Assembly: GCA_030180075.1 (NCBI GenBank)
Contig: JASNJN010000239.1
Span: 1-39,662 of the forward strand
Reading direction: 5' to 3'
DNA: 39,662 nt
Source of the DNA: Mikrocytos mackini
Lineage: Eukaryota; Endomyxa; Ascetosporea; Mikrocytida; Mikrocytiidae
Shown one piece after another: positions 1 to 7,575 of this stretch. Position numbers and translations under genes: made by a program. How positions within the stretch are numbered: the stretch's first letter is position 1; every line of letters begins with the position of its first letter. The notes beneath the pieces were generated by a model. It was not told the origin of the DNA, did no database searches, and saw nothing but the letters and a program-made list of their open reading frames with translations.

Positions 1-479
1 TATTTTTTTGTTCCCCAATACAATGCCTACTTTTTGAGTTTTCTATATAAAATAAGTTTCAAATTCCTCGCGTGTGAGATATCTGAACCATATAATGTTT
101 GGAAATTATGGTGTAAAATACAGTAAAATGTAAAATTAATTTCTATGTATCCCAGACTCGTCTAAACCAAAATGGGCCTAGTTTGTGATGTCTTGGCATG
201 AATATGGTTTGTTTTGAGATATTAAATAAGGGTTTCATGGAAGATAAATGGAACTTTTTCCAAAAAACACAAAGCATCTAAATGAAAATTCTTAAATTAT
301 TAAAAATATTTCTTGTTTAGTTACTATTCGTCAAATAATTCCTTCCACGTGTGTTTAAGATCACCTAATTAATGGGAGACCACTTCACATCGACCAACGA
401 AGAAAGTGTTTGAATATTTTTCGAAAATACAAAAAAGACAGAATCCAAAAATTTGCCCCTGATTCCGTGGATTATTCTG
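1..479. other. No gene seen
   Basis: AT-rich sequence without a convincing reading frame on either strand. A short plus-strand frame from about 410 has no recognisable features and overlaps the element fragment that follows. Confidence 0.5.
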
Positions 480-985
480 TGGTTTACGACATCCCGAATT
501 TGCCGAACCCTGCTCCCAAGTCTACTTTATGTGACTTCTTAGTTGGCTCCTCCTCTACGCCACGACTGGGCGTTTTGATAATCTGTACCGGCTGAATGAT
601 TTCTACGGTTGTTTGCCCCTTCTTTGCCTCCTTCTCCTTGAGCTTGGATTCCACCACTTTGTCATCTGATATCTCTGCTATCCAGATTCTCCATTCTATC
701 ACGTTGCTAATCTCCGCTTGAGAAGGAAGTGAATCATCGGCCCCTTGTGGAACATTCCCAAAATCTGTATGTCATGTTCCTTTTCGATCTTGTCTGTTTT
801 CCAAGCCATATAGAACTTATCTAGTTTCTTTGCTCGCCCAATGATGGCCTTCTCAATACTGGCCCTGTGTCATCCTCTTTCCATCCTGCGCTATCCATAG
901 TCAACCACTCTGACAGTATTAACCTCCCTTGGTCTGTTAAACCATTAATTAGTTCTTTCACGAACTCAATTGTCGATGTCGCCAT
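480..985 (-). mobile_element. Degraded charged-protein fragment of an unclassified element
   Basis: On the minus strand this stretch is clearly richer in G+C than its surroundings and has coding character. One frame begins MATSTIEFVKELINGL near 984, and a Lys/Glu-rich frame covers 484-702. No complete reading frame remains. Composition and charge resemble the ORF island at 31,391-34,246, so it may be a remnant of the same kind of element, possibly virus-like or a retroelement. I do not recognise a family and treat it as a fossil. A broken host gene is the alternative. Confidence 0.35.
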
Positions 986-1023
986 GATATAGTGTTAACT
1001 AATTTTCCAGTAAAATTTATATA

Positions 1024-1315
1024 CAGTCAACTCCGCTTATAACAAAAAACTTCGTTATATCCGATCAAAAAATTCAGTTATGCTCAAACAAGGTGTTTGC
1101 AAATATAAGTTTTGGTACTAACCGGTAATATATACGTTCAATATGCATCCCCATAATTTTTGTATTTAGGGAATATCTCGAAGGCCGTAAAATTCGATTT
1201 CAATATTCGTTAAAATTCAACTACCCCGTTGTAAGTGATAATTTGTTATATCCGAACAAAATTATAGAGGAAAATGGGCCATTTTTGACGACTTCATTAT
1301 ATCCAGAGTTGATTG
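1024..1315. mobile_element. Tc1/mariner-type MITE, 292 bp
   Basis: The left end reads CAGTCAACTCCGCTTATAAC. The right end, reverse-complemented, begins CAATCAACTCTGGATATAAT, so the termini are imperfect inverted repeats. Both sides are flanked by TA (1022-1023 and 1316-1317), the target duplication used by the Tc1/mariner/pogo superfamily, whose termini often begin CAGT. There is no coding capacity inside. It is a non-autonomous element; its source transposase is not in this window. Confidence 0.75.
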
Positions 1316-1317
1316 TA

Positions 1318-1586
1318 CTTAAAATGTTTATGTACCATATCACAGTTACAGACAGTGTTTTATGGTTAAATAATTAAATTTCAACCAAAAAAATGACTGG
1401 AAAATCATCTATTCTTCACCTCTATACTTGACATCCAAAATATCTTGATAACCGAAATAAAATCGCCATTTTTCTAAATTTTTGTATAGACAAGGGTTAG
1501 CTGTATAACTTGGTCGCGAAAGGGTCGAAAGAATTATTTACCCATCTTTAAATCATAAATACAAAACGTTTAATACATCTTATTTA
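1318..1586. other. Intergenic, nothing recognised
   Basis: AT-rich spacer between the MITE and the 3' end of the SRP19 gene. It must hold the SRP19 3' end. I see no gene. Confidence 0.5.
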
Positions 1587-1905
1587 TTACTTTTTACCTT
1601 TCCTGTCTATATTCTGTATGTTTTCCCCAATGATTTTGACTAATTCGAGCTTATTTTTGAATAACTTTTTATCGATCACAACTCTGCCTATATTAAGAAA
1701 GTCTTTGCTGTAACTTTTATTCTTTGAAATTAAATACTTCCTTTTCACAGGGAATTTGGGCTAGTTTACAAGCTGCTACCAGATCCATAACCGTAGGTTT
1801 TTCAACACACCCACTTAACCCGACCTTTCTTCCGTCTGACCTGGCTCTTTTGTTGTCGTAATAGGCTGGGTAAAGAGTAAACTTAGGTTTGGAATATTTG
1901 TTCAT
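1587..1905 (-). CDS. SRP19: Signal recognition particle 19 kDa protein, with a 16-nt intron
   Basis: SRP19 binds helices 6 and 8 of SRP RNA and helps assemble the particle that targets secretory proteins to the ER. The first exon (1905-1738) encodes the diagnostic N-terminal part: YPAYYDNKRARSDGRKV followed by CVEKPTVMDL. The frame then closes early. The expected continuation (EKENKSYSKDFLNIGRV, compare human EKNKMYSREW...GRVRV) lies in another frame. Removing GTATTTAATTTCAAAG (1737-1722) joins the two exactly, giving 100 residues ending DRKGKK. Family members are often somewhat longer (human 144 aa), so this is a compact version. The ATG at 1905 is 13 bp beyond the stop of the upstream minus-strand gene, across an AAATTTTAATTT stretch. 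The identity is confident. The intron is inferred from frame and homology, not from a transcript. Confidence 0.88.
1722..1737 (-). other. Candidate 16-nt spliceosomal intron in SRP19
   Basis: Read on the minus strand it is GTATTTAATTTCAAAG: GT at the 5' end, AG at the 3' end, 16 nt. Excision restores the SRP19 frame exactly where the family alignment requires it (GAA|AAT, giving E-K-E-N-K-S-Y-S). A decayed frameshift is the alternative, but the reading frame is open and conserved on both sides. Confidence 0.75.
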
Positions 1906-1906
1906 T

Positions 1907-1925
1907 AAAATTTTAATTTTAATTT
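1907..1925 (-). promoter_or_regulatory. AAATTTTAATTTT start-proximal box of SRP19
   Basis: A/T-only stretch directly in front of the SRP19 ATG, overlapping the end of the neighbouring minus-strand gene. It resembles the boxes before CCT3, fimbrin and RPL27. The promoter role is inferred from recurrence. Confidence 0.4.
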
Positions 1926-2152
1926 ACAAGAATCTCCAGTTGCTGTTCTACCAGCTTTAATTTGTAGTCGATTTCCCTAAGTTGGCGTTCTACTTGTTCC
2001 TTGAATTTTTCATTCTGTCCTTCCTTGGCTAAGTACTTTTCAATTTTTTCTCGAAATATATACAGACGATAGTAAGAAACTTTGAAGTGGTATTGTTTAA
2101 TTTCGTTTCTTGACAATTGTCTTTTTGTTATGTAATCGCAACATCCAAGCAT
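1919..2152 (-). CDS. Small coiled-coil protein, possibly tubulin cofactor A-like
   Basis: 77 residues beginning MLGCCDYITKRQLSRNEIKQ, almost entirely helical and heptad-like, with a run KEGQNEKFKEQVERQLRE followed by a second amphipathic helix. Size and the helical-hairpin pattern are compatible with tubulin-binding cofactor A, a three-helix beta-tubulin chaperone of about 100 residues, or with a prefoldin-like protein. No signature residue decides this. It sits 13 bp upstream of SRP19 on the same strand and diverges from the acidic protein gene at 2236, the two sharing an AAATTT-rich intergenic region. It looks like a real gene; the function is uncertain. Confidence 0.55.
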   Translation of the reverse strand: MLGCCDYITKRQLSRNEIKQYHFKVSYYRLYIFREKIEKYLAKEGQNEKFKEQVERQLREIDYKLKLVEQQLEILVN

Positions 2153-2167
2153 TCTTTTTTTTGCTCT

Positions 2168-2190
2168 ATTTAAAAATTTTCAAATTTAAC
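2168..2190. promoter_or_regulatory. Bidirectional AAATTT-rich promoter box
   Basis: The sequence ATTTAAAAATTTTCAAATTT lies in the 83-bp gap between two divergent small genes (starts at 2152 minus and 2236 plus). It is nearly palindromic and matches the box seen at other divergent pairs in the window. Confidence 0.45.
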
Positions 2191-2235
2191 TTATCCAGCC
2201 AATTCAACATTTCACAAGCATCCAAGCATTTTCAA

Positions 2236-2517
2236 ATGACCAAAACCGAGCAGCTTATTGACAAAGCAATAAAAAACAAAGTTATAAACCGCTGTTGGGA
2301 CAATGCGTTCCAAGGAGATGATGGCGATGAAGAAACAACAGAAAAACATGAAAAAGAAGAATTCCAACAGAAGCTTGAACAAGACAACCTTAAATACGGA
2401 ATCGAAGACGAAGATAGGATCGAGGATGGGAACATCCAGTTTTTAGAAAACAATGCTGACCATATTTATAAAGAAATAGAGAGTATACTCAACAAGCTCA
2501 AGCCTGATGTATTTTAA
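2236..2517 (+). CDS. Small acidic protein of unknown function
   Basis: 93 residues starting MTKTEQLIDKAIKNKV, strongly acidic (GDDGDEETTEKHEKEE, then GIEDEDRIEDG), with predicted helices at both ends. The upstream in-frame ATG at 2110 would add a hydrophobic, AT-rich extension inside the promoter region and is unlikely to be used. The ATG at 2236 follows the pattern TTTTCAAATG also seen at RPL27. I do not recognise a family. Its 3' end faces the 3' end of CCT3 across about 147 bp. Confidence 0.6.
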   Translation: MTKTEQLIDKAIKNKVINRCWDNAFQGDDGDEETTEKHEKEEFQQKLEQDNLKYGIEDEDRIEDGNIQFLENNADHIYKEIESILNKLKPDVF

Positions 2518-2664
2518 TCTAAGAAACACACTTGCCAATTATAATTAAATTCAAATTGTACATTAATTAATTAACATGTGGCATTTCTTCCTATTATTAA
2601 AACGATGAAACAATACTTTTTAATAAAATAAACAGTTTTGTTTAATAGTATTTATTTTAAATAT

Positions 2665-4347
2665 TTATTCTATTTTCGACAGGCCAGATAAGACATCTCC
2701 AATTCTTAACATCATAGAAGCGGAGTTTATCGATGTTTTCAAAACGCCTTCTTTCACTCCATATGCGTCAAACACCATGGCTTCTTGTGAATTTTGTATC
2801 GAACCATCAACAGCATTTACACCGAAAAGTTTTCCTTCTGTTGCATGTTTCATATTGGCGTCTAAACACTCTTGTACGATTTCCAAACCCGATTTCCCAC
2901 AGTTTTCTCCAAGTGTCTTTGGAACAACCAAAAGAGCCTCAGCTGCTCTTTTGATAACTTCCCGCTCCTTCCCATCAACATTATCCAACGAATCTAGTGT
3001 GCTTATTATTTTGTCGTAAAGATAAATCTCAACTGCACCGCCACCAGGTAATATTTTTGGTGTTTTGAAAAGTGTAAACAAAACTCCGATAGCATCTTCA
3101 ATGTTGGCTTCTATTTCTTTCATTGTACTGGATGATGCACCTCTTAAAACAATTGAGCAGCTACTACTGTTTTCATTGCATCTGATGAACGAAATAAATT
3201 CGTCATTTATTCGTTTGAGCTCGAAATCTTCACACGATTCACCCACTTTGCTCTTTAAATACTCAAGATCATCTTTGTTTTCGTTCACTAATTCTACCAG
3301 TTCGCTGGGAGCAATATAATCAGCGTTGCAAGCTTTACATATTCTGTCTAGAGCTGGCTTTGTGTTGTTTCTGAACACTACCACGCCCATTTGGGAAAGT
3401 AGATGATCTGCTAAAGGGGAAGTTCCCTTGTCACAAAACACTATACTTGCACCCAATTTCTCGATTGCCATACAAATGTCTTCAATATACTTTTCTTCCA
3501 TATGGATCAAATTCTCAATGTCGTCCTTGTTTGCCATTTCGAGCTCTGTTTGTGATTCGATCTTTTTATACTCTAGCCCTCCACTGAGGACCAGTATTTT
3601 GGGGTTCTCGATGTGTGTTCTCATAAGAGTGGTGACGGGTTCTTTTTTCAGCACAACTCCATTGAGGACGTACGATTCGGAAATCAACCCGCCTTCCAAT
3701 TTTTCGAGTTTTATCAAGTCTCTCCAGTTTCTCATGCCTCTCCATTTATTGTTTGAAACCGAATCGTCTTTTTTAAACAATAATGATTTCATTGCTTTGA
3801 AGACCAAATCAAAAATAAGGTTTTCGTAATTAAACACTACTTTACTCCCCAGTGTAGTTCTAATGGTTTCATATATTTTCTCATTGTTGCCTTTCTCAAG
3901 AAGTTCTTTGAAGTCGACAGGAGTAACTATTTCTTTTAAATGGGAAAGGGCTGTGGATTGAAACTTCACCAGTCCAGATAAAAGTTCGTTCGGATGGAAG
4001 TCCATATCTTTGATAAGTGGATAAAGACATTCAAGCAATTGGCAACTTAAAAGAATAACAGAAGTTGTTCCGTCACCGGCTTCTTGAGCCTGAGTATAAG
4101 AAAGCTCAACAATGAATTTTGCAGCCGGATGCTCGAAGTCTATGTCTCTTAAAACACAATTTCCATCGTTGGTAATAACTGTTCCCATTTTACTCACTAT
4201 CATTTTCATCATTCCATTTGGGCCCAAAGTAGAACGGATCATCTCACTAACGCTCATGGCAGCTTGGATGTTTCCCAATAACGCTTTATTGGAGCTCTGT
4301 TTGTTTTTGATATTACGTAGGACATAGATGGGTGTTTGTGTGTCCAT
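2665..4347 (-). CDS. CCT3: T-complex protein 1 subunit gamma (CCT3)
   Basis: Gamma subunit of the cytosolic CCT/TRiC chaperonin, which folds actin and tubulin in an ATP-dependent double ring. The start at 4347 (MDTQTPIYVLRNIKNKQ) gives 560 residues, the family's usual length; the upstream ATG at 4407 would run into the fimbrin gene. Group II chaperonin motifs are present: GNIQAA, LGPNGMMKM, NDGNCVLRDID, the ATP-site motif GDGTTS, LPGGGAVE and, near the end, a NCG...GVNAVDG...MLRIGDVLSG run. The gamma assignment rests on GNIQAA, LEYKKIESQTELE and the NCG/GVN pattern. No break or intron is seen. It is divergent from fimbrin with a 41-bp gap. Confidence 0.95.
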   Translation of the reverse strand: MDTQTPIYVLRNIKNKQSSNKALLGNIQAAMSVSEMIRSTLGPNGMMKMIVSKMGTVITNDGNCVLRDIDFEHPAAKFIVELSYTQAQEAGDGTTSVILLSCQLLECLYPLIKDMDFHPNELLSGLVKFQSTALSHLKEIVTPVDFKELLEKGNNEKIYETIRTTLGSKVVFNYENLIFDLVFKAMKSLLFKKDDSVSNNKWRGMRNWRDLIKLEKLEGGLISESYVLNGVVLKKEPVTTLMRTHIENPKILVLSGGLEYKKIESQTELEMANKDDIENLIHMEEKYIEDICMAIEKLGASIVFCDKGTSPLADHLLSQMGVVVFRNNTKPALDRICKACNADYIAPSELVELVNENKDDLEYLKSKVGESCEDFELKRINDEFISFIRCNENSSSCSIVLRGASSSTMKEIEANIEDAIGVLFTLFKTPKILPGGGAVEIYLYDKIISTLDSLDNVDGKEREVIKRAAEALLVVPKTLGENCGKSGLEIVQECLDANMKHATEGKLFGVNAVDGSIQNSQEAMVFDAYGVKEGVLKTSINSASMMLRIGDVLSGLSKIE

Positions 4348-4350
4348 AGG

Positions 4351-4373
4351 GAATTTTAAGTTTAAATTTTTTT
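4351..4373. promoter_or_regulatory. Shared promoter box between CCT3 and fimbrin
   Basis: The sequence GAATTTTAAGTTTAAATTTT lies in the 41-bp gap between two divergent ATGs (4347 minus, 4389 plus). The gap is so short that promoters and both 5' UTRs must overlap. The box resembles those at RPL27 and the small membrane protein. Confidence 0.5.
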
Positions 4374-4388
4374 GAAAACACAAAAGGT

Positions 4389-5993
4389 ATGCCAGAAAAA
4401 AGCCCATTGGAATTTGACGACAAGAAAAGGCAGATCAAAGCCACCCAAGGCACATCTTACAACACTATGATGTACGACGAAATCCTCGCATTCACCGCGC
4501 AGATCAACCTCTCCCTCGTTGAAAACAAACACCTCAAGTCCCACGTCCCCATCGCAGACGGCGACATGCGGAACCTAGACCTGTTCAAGAAGGTGGCGGA
4601 CGGCAAGGTATTGGCCGCTCTCATCAACCTAGTCGAGCCGGGTTCCATCGATATGAGAGTCCTCAACACCGAGGGAAAGAGTGCTGCTATGAAGGCCAGT
4701 CTCGACCGGGAGAATATAGACCTCGTACTCAAAACTCTCAACTCGATCGGGGTCTCATCTAAGTCCGTGACTGTGCTCAACATGATAGAGTACGAGCAAT
4801 CTACCTCACTCATTCTCGGTCTCCTCTGGCAGGTACTCAAGAAAGTGGTCCTCAAACGGATCGACCTCTTATACAACAACAACCTGGCCAGACTACTGAG
4901 GGAAGGCGAGACACTAGAAGATCTGAAGAACATGAAGCCGGAGGAGTTGTTGAAGAGATGGATAAACTACCACTTGGAGAAAGCGGGAAGCAGTAAGAGA
5001 GTGCACAACTTCGGCTCCGATTTGAAGGATGGCCAGGCTTACATAGACCTATTGGACCATATAAGTGGGAAGAGTAGTGGGTTAAAGCAGTATAAGGAAG
5101 AGAGTGAGGACACAAGGGCTAAGAAGATAGTCGAGCATGTGAAAGAAAAGTATGGGATAGATGTAAAGGTTTCTCACAAGTTCATAACACAGGGACTGGA
5201 GAGAGTCAACCTCATATTTCTGTCCAGTATATACAATGCCAACCCTTACTTGGAAGACTTGGATGAACAGATAGACCTCGAAATAGATCCTGTTATGGAT
5301 GCGGATAAGAAGGCGATTAGGAACTGGATGATGAGTATGTTGCCGGACGAGGAGATTGGTGACATATACGAGATTATATCCCACGGTAAACTACCAATTA
5401 TGATACTCGACAAGATTAAGCCAGATGTTGTTGATTGGAGCATGGTTAAGAAGAAACCAAGAAATAATTTCGAGAGGATTGATAATGCGGAGGCAATAAT
5501 TGAATCTGTAAGGAAGATATTTAGTGTGGACATGAAATCTTTCCACGGAATAAACCTTGCAGAAAAAGACAAAAAATCCGTACATGACTTCTTTTTGTTC
5601 ATAATTATGAGCCATTCTTTATTAATACTTGAAAATATAAAAATACATGGGAAAGAAGCAACTGAGAAACGTGTGATGAGATGGGCTAAAAAGAATATCA
5701 AATCTATAAACGCCGATTTGGATATATCCAGGATGAGTAATGAAGCATGGCTGAACGGAGTAGCTTTACTCACTCTAATTTCTGCAGTCAAGCCAGAAGT
5801 AATTAATTGGGAATATGTAACCAGTGATAATCCTAATGAAGATGAGAAACAACAGAACGTAAGCTACGCACTTACTATTGCTAGAAAAATGGGTGCAATT
5901 TTATTCAGTGGTCCAGATGCGATATTGAGTGGGAATCATAAGATGATAACTTTGTTTTGTATTGAGATTATGGCGATTGCAAATAAGGAGTAA
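4389..5993 (+). CDS. Fimbrin/plastin, four calponin-homology domains
   Basis: Actin-bundling protein that cross-links filaments through two actin-binding domains, each a tandem pair of CH domains. The 534 residues show CH1 (about 40-155; KVADGKVLAALINLVEPGSI), CH2 (about 185-300; RWINYHLEKAGSSKRVHNF and SDLKDGQAYIDLLDHI), CH3 (about 305-410; IRNWMMSMLPDEEIGDIYEI) and CH4 (about 420-534; RVMRWAKKNIKSI and DISRMSNEAWLNGVALLTLI). The N-terminal calcium-binding EF-hands of animal and fungal fimbrins are absent, so bundling is probably not calcium-gated through this protein. The first ~900 bp use many C- and G-ending codons, the remainder mostly A/T-ending ones. The start at 4389 follows the promoter box by 16 bp. 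Confidence 0.93.
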   Translation: MPEKSPLEFDDKKRQIKATQGTSYNTMMYDEILAFTAQINLSLVENKHLKSHVPIADGDMRNLDLFKKVADGKVLAALINLVEPGSIDMRVLNTEGKSAAMKASLDRENIDLVLKTLNSIGVSSKSVTVLNMIEYEQSTSLILGLLWQVLKKVVLKRIDLLYNNNLARLLREGETLEDLKNMKPEELLKRWINYHLEKAGSSKRVHNFGSDLKDGQAYIDLLDHISGKSSGLKQYKEESEDTRAKKIVEHVKEKYGIDVKVSHKFITQGLERVNLIFLSSIYNANPYLEDLDEQIDLEIDPVMDADKKAIRNWMMSMLPDEEIGDIYEIISHGKLPIMILDKIKPDVVDWSMVKKKPRNNFERIDNAEAIIESVRKIFSVDMKSFHGINLAEKDKKSVHDFFLFIIMSHSLLILENIKIHGKEATEKRVMRWAKKNIKSINADLDISRMSNEAWLNGVALLTLISAVKPEVINWEYVTSDNPNEDEKQQNVSYALTIARKMGAILFSGPDAILSGNHKMITLFCIEIMAIANKE

Positions 5994-6097
5994 ATAATTA
6001 ATTGCAGTGTCCATTTCAATGTCAAAAACGTTCTACAAAATTGGTTGGATTATTGCAAAAAACAGAACATTGACGCTTTAGAATGTAATAATGACAA
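5994..6097. other. Fimbrin 3' flank with a repeated motif
   Basis: The end of this stretch (TTTAGAATGTAATAAT near 6077-6092) recurs downstream of RPL27 near 27177-27193. Both places also carry TATAAAAACACACCT nearby. No gene is seen. Confidence 0.45.
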
Positions 6098-6099
6098 TA

Positions 6100-6176
6100 C
6101 AGTGGTCCCTCGTTAAAAACACACTTTATAAAAACACACCTCTTTAATGTCATCAAAAAACAGGGGGTCCGCCACT
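6100..6176. mobile_element. Very short Tc1/mariner-like remnant
   Basis: A 77-bp unit begins CAGTGGTCCCTCG and ends GGTCCGCCACT, an imperfect inverted repeat, and is flanked by TA on both sides (6098-6099, 6177-6178). Termini of the type CAGTGGTCCC are common in pogo/mariner relatives. It is so short that a chance match or an internally deleted MITE are both possible. Confidence 0.4.
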
Positions 6177-6219
6177 ATAATTTCCATAAATGTGATATTG
6201 AAAAGTTTGCCAAAAACGA

Positions 6220-6540
6220 GTCACGTATTTTGACACAACTTTTTTATTGAATATAATACCTTATTTCGTGTGTAAAACACGTTATTGATGTGTTTGCACG
6301 TGTTCATTGTGTTTTTAATCAAGTTTTGTAAATAATTTTTTTTTCGAAGGGGGGACCCTTGCGGCCCCCTTCTCAAAAAAATAAAATTTATAGATTTTTC
6401 ACCCATTTTTTCAAAAATAGACCCCACACCGGCCGGAACGCAAATATGAGGGTTTTAGTAGCATAACAAACCCTCAAAACAAGTTCAATACCTCAACTAA
6501 TTTCTAGTTTTTTCAAAAAAAGTTGTGTGAAAATAGGTAT
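6220..6540. mobile_element. Possible MITE with ~22-bp inverted arms
   Basis: GTATTTTGACACAACTTTTT at 6225-6244 is repeated in inverse orientation at about 6513-6537 (reverse complement TACCTATTTTCACACAACTT). Between the arms is a small GC-rich dyad, GGGGGGACCCTTGCGGCCCC, near 6351-6370. No coding capacity and no clear target duplication were found. Confidence 0.4.
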
Positions 6541-6825
6541 CCCATATTTTTTATAGAAACTTCTTATAACAGTTCCCATAATAGAATGTCTATTCAATTA
6601 TAGAATACGACACACGGAAAGATGGCTATGTACAAATATATACATCGTCGTCCTTAAAGGGTTAAACACAAAACATTAAAAATTTTTCGGCTAGTTTCCT
6701 CGCTCAATATTTTGTATCATCTATATTTTATAAACCCGAATAAAAATTCCAAATTGATTTCTATATACTTCTAAAACAAGAGCTACTTTTATAACTTCGA
6801 CATTTTATGAACACATATTATTTAT
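6541..6825. other. Intergenic, no gene seen
   Basis: AT-rich spacer between the possible MITE and the 3' end of the small membrane protein gene. Confidence 0.5.
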
Positions 6826-7140
6826 TTACCACTGTTGTTCGTTTGCGGGTTGATTTTGCATGGGAAGTTGTTGGCCACCTGCGGCTGGTGTTGCCGCGTT
6901 GCCTTCTTGTGCTGGCTTGTATACTTTGAAATAATAATAGGCTCCTCCTGCAACAGCTATTGCTCCTCCGATTAATATGTACGTTTTGTACTTTTGGAAG
7001 AAGGATTGATTGTCTTGTGTAGAACTAGAAGAGCTAGAATCCGATGAAGATGATGTGCTTGTACACCATACTGACGCTAATATAAAAGTGAGAAACGCTA
7101 TAATGAGCGCGTTGTTCTTTGTGGACTTGCAGATGTTCAT
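6826..7140 (-). CDS. Small secretory-pathway membrane protein, Ser-rich
   Basis: 104 residues. The N-terminus MNICKSTKNNALIIAFLTFI continues to LASVWC and looks like a signal peptide. A Ser/Asp-rich stretch follows (TSTSSSSDSSSSSSTQ, about 28-43), then a predicted membrane segment TYILIGGAIAVAGGAYYYF (about 52-71) and a short tail rich in Gln, Pro and Ala. The layout suggests a tiny type I membrane protein with a Ser-rich outer segment that could carry O-linked modification. No family is recognised. The ATG follows the AAATTT box directly. Confidence 0.72.
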   Translation of the reverse strand: MNICKSTKNNALIIAFLTFILASVWCTSTSSSSDSSSSSSTQDNQSFFQKYKTYILIGGAIAVAGGAYYYFKVYKPAQEGNAATPAAGGQQLPMQNQPANEQQW

Positions 7141-7142
7141 TT

Positions 7143-7160
7143 CAAATTTAAAAATTTTTG
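7143..7160 (-). promoter_or_regulatory. AAATTT box of the small membrane protein gene
   Basis: Minus-strand reading CAAAAATTTTTAAATTTG lies 2 bp before the ATG at 7140. The spacing implies a very short 5' leader. Same class as the RPL27 and CCT3 boxes. Confidence 0.5.
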
Positions 7161-7309
7161 AGAGGTGTTTCTAGAATCCAGCTCCAGAACTAAATTACAA
7201 CAAATTGAAATTTTAAATTCTAACTACCAACCAGTTAAAGATTGTAAAAGAACAGAAATTGAAAATGAACACTAAATGGTATTCCTTAACAACGTATTTT
7301 TTACGGTTA

Positions 7310-7381
7310 ACAGCTATAGTAGATTGGCGATTACGTTCGGTTTAGGTCCGAGAGAGCCAGGTTCGATTCCTGGTAGCTGTA
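7310..7381 (+). tRNA. tRNA, anticodon UAG (reads Leu CUA), short variable loop
   Basis: A clean cloverleaf of 72 nt: acceptor ACAGCTA/TAGCTGT (7310-7316, 7374-7380), D arm GTAG/TTAC with G18G19, anticodon arm TTCGG/CCGAG (7336-7340, 7348-7352) with loop TTTAGGT, variable loop AGAG, T arm CCAGG/CCTGG with loop TTCGATT, discriminator A at 7381. Pol III termination is provided by TTTTT at 7382-7386. The anticodon at 7343-7345 is TAG, which pairs with the Leu codon CUA. Leucine tRNAs almost always have a long variable arm; this one has 4 nt, and its anticodon loop resembles eukaryotic tRNA-Pro (TTTGGGT). The amino acid identity is therefore uncertain. Confidence 0.9.
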
Positions 7382-7386
7382 TTTTT
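7382..7386 (+). terminator. Pol III T-run terminator of the tRNA
   Basis: Five consecutive T residues begin immediately after the discriminator base, the standard RNA polymerase III stop. Confidence 0.8.
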
Positions 7387-7560
7387 AAAATAAAGTTATT
7401 GTTATGAATGAAATTTCATTGTTGTATGTCTGTTCACGAGTAAAGTTTAATTTTATTTTTTAAAGTTCCCGAAAGTTTTAAGACCTCTTTAAAGCCAAAT
7501 GATAACATCTAAACAACTATACAGTAGCACACACAATTATATTTCTTTGTTTTCATTTTC

Positions 7561-7570
7561 CAAATTTAAC
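7561..7570 (+). promoter_or_regulatory. CAAATTTAAC box before the zinc-ribbon gene
   Basis: CAAATTTAAC lies 5 bp before the ATG at 7576. The same ten bases occur in the promoter gap at 2181-2190. Confidence 0.4.
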
Positions 7571-7575
7571 TTTCA

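Noticed and set aside
2110-2235. N-terminal extension of the acidic protein starting at 2110.
   Set aside because: It overlaps the promoter box and the divergent gene, is hydrophobic AT-rich translation, and the ATG at 2236 has better context.
4348-4407. CCT3 start at 4407.
   Set aside because: It would overlap the fimbrin coding region and adds 20 residues absent from the family; 4347 gives the normal N-terminus.
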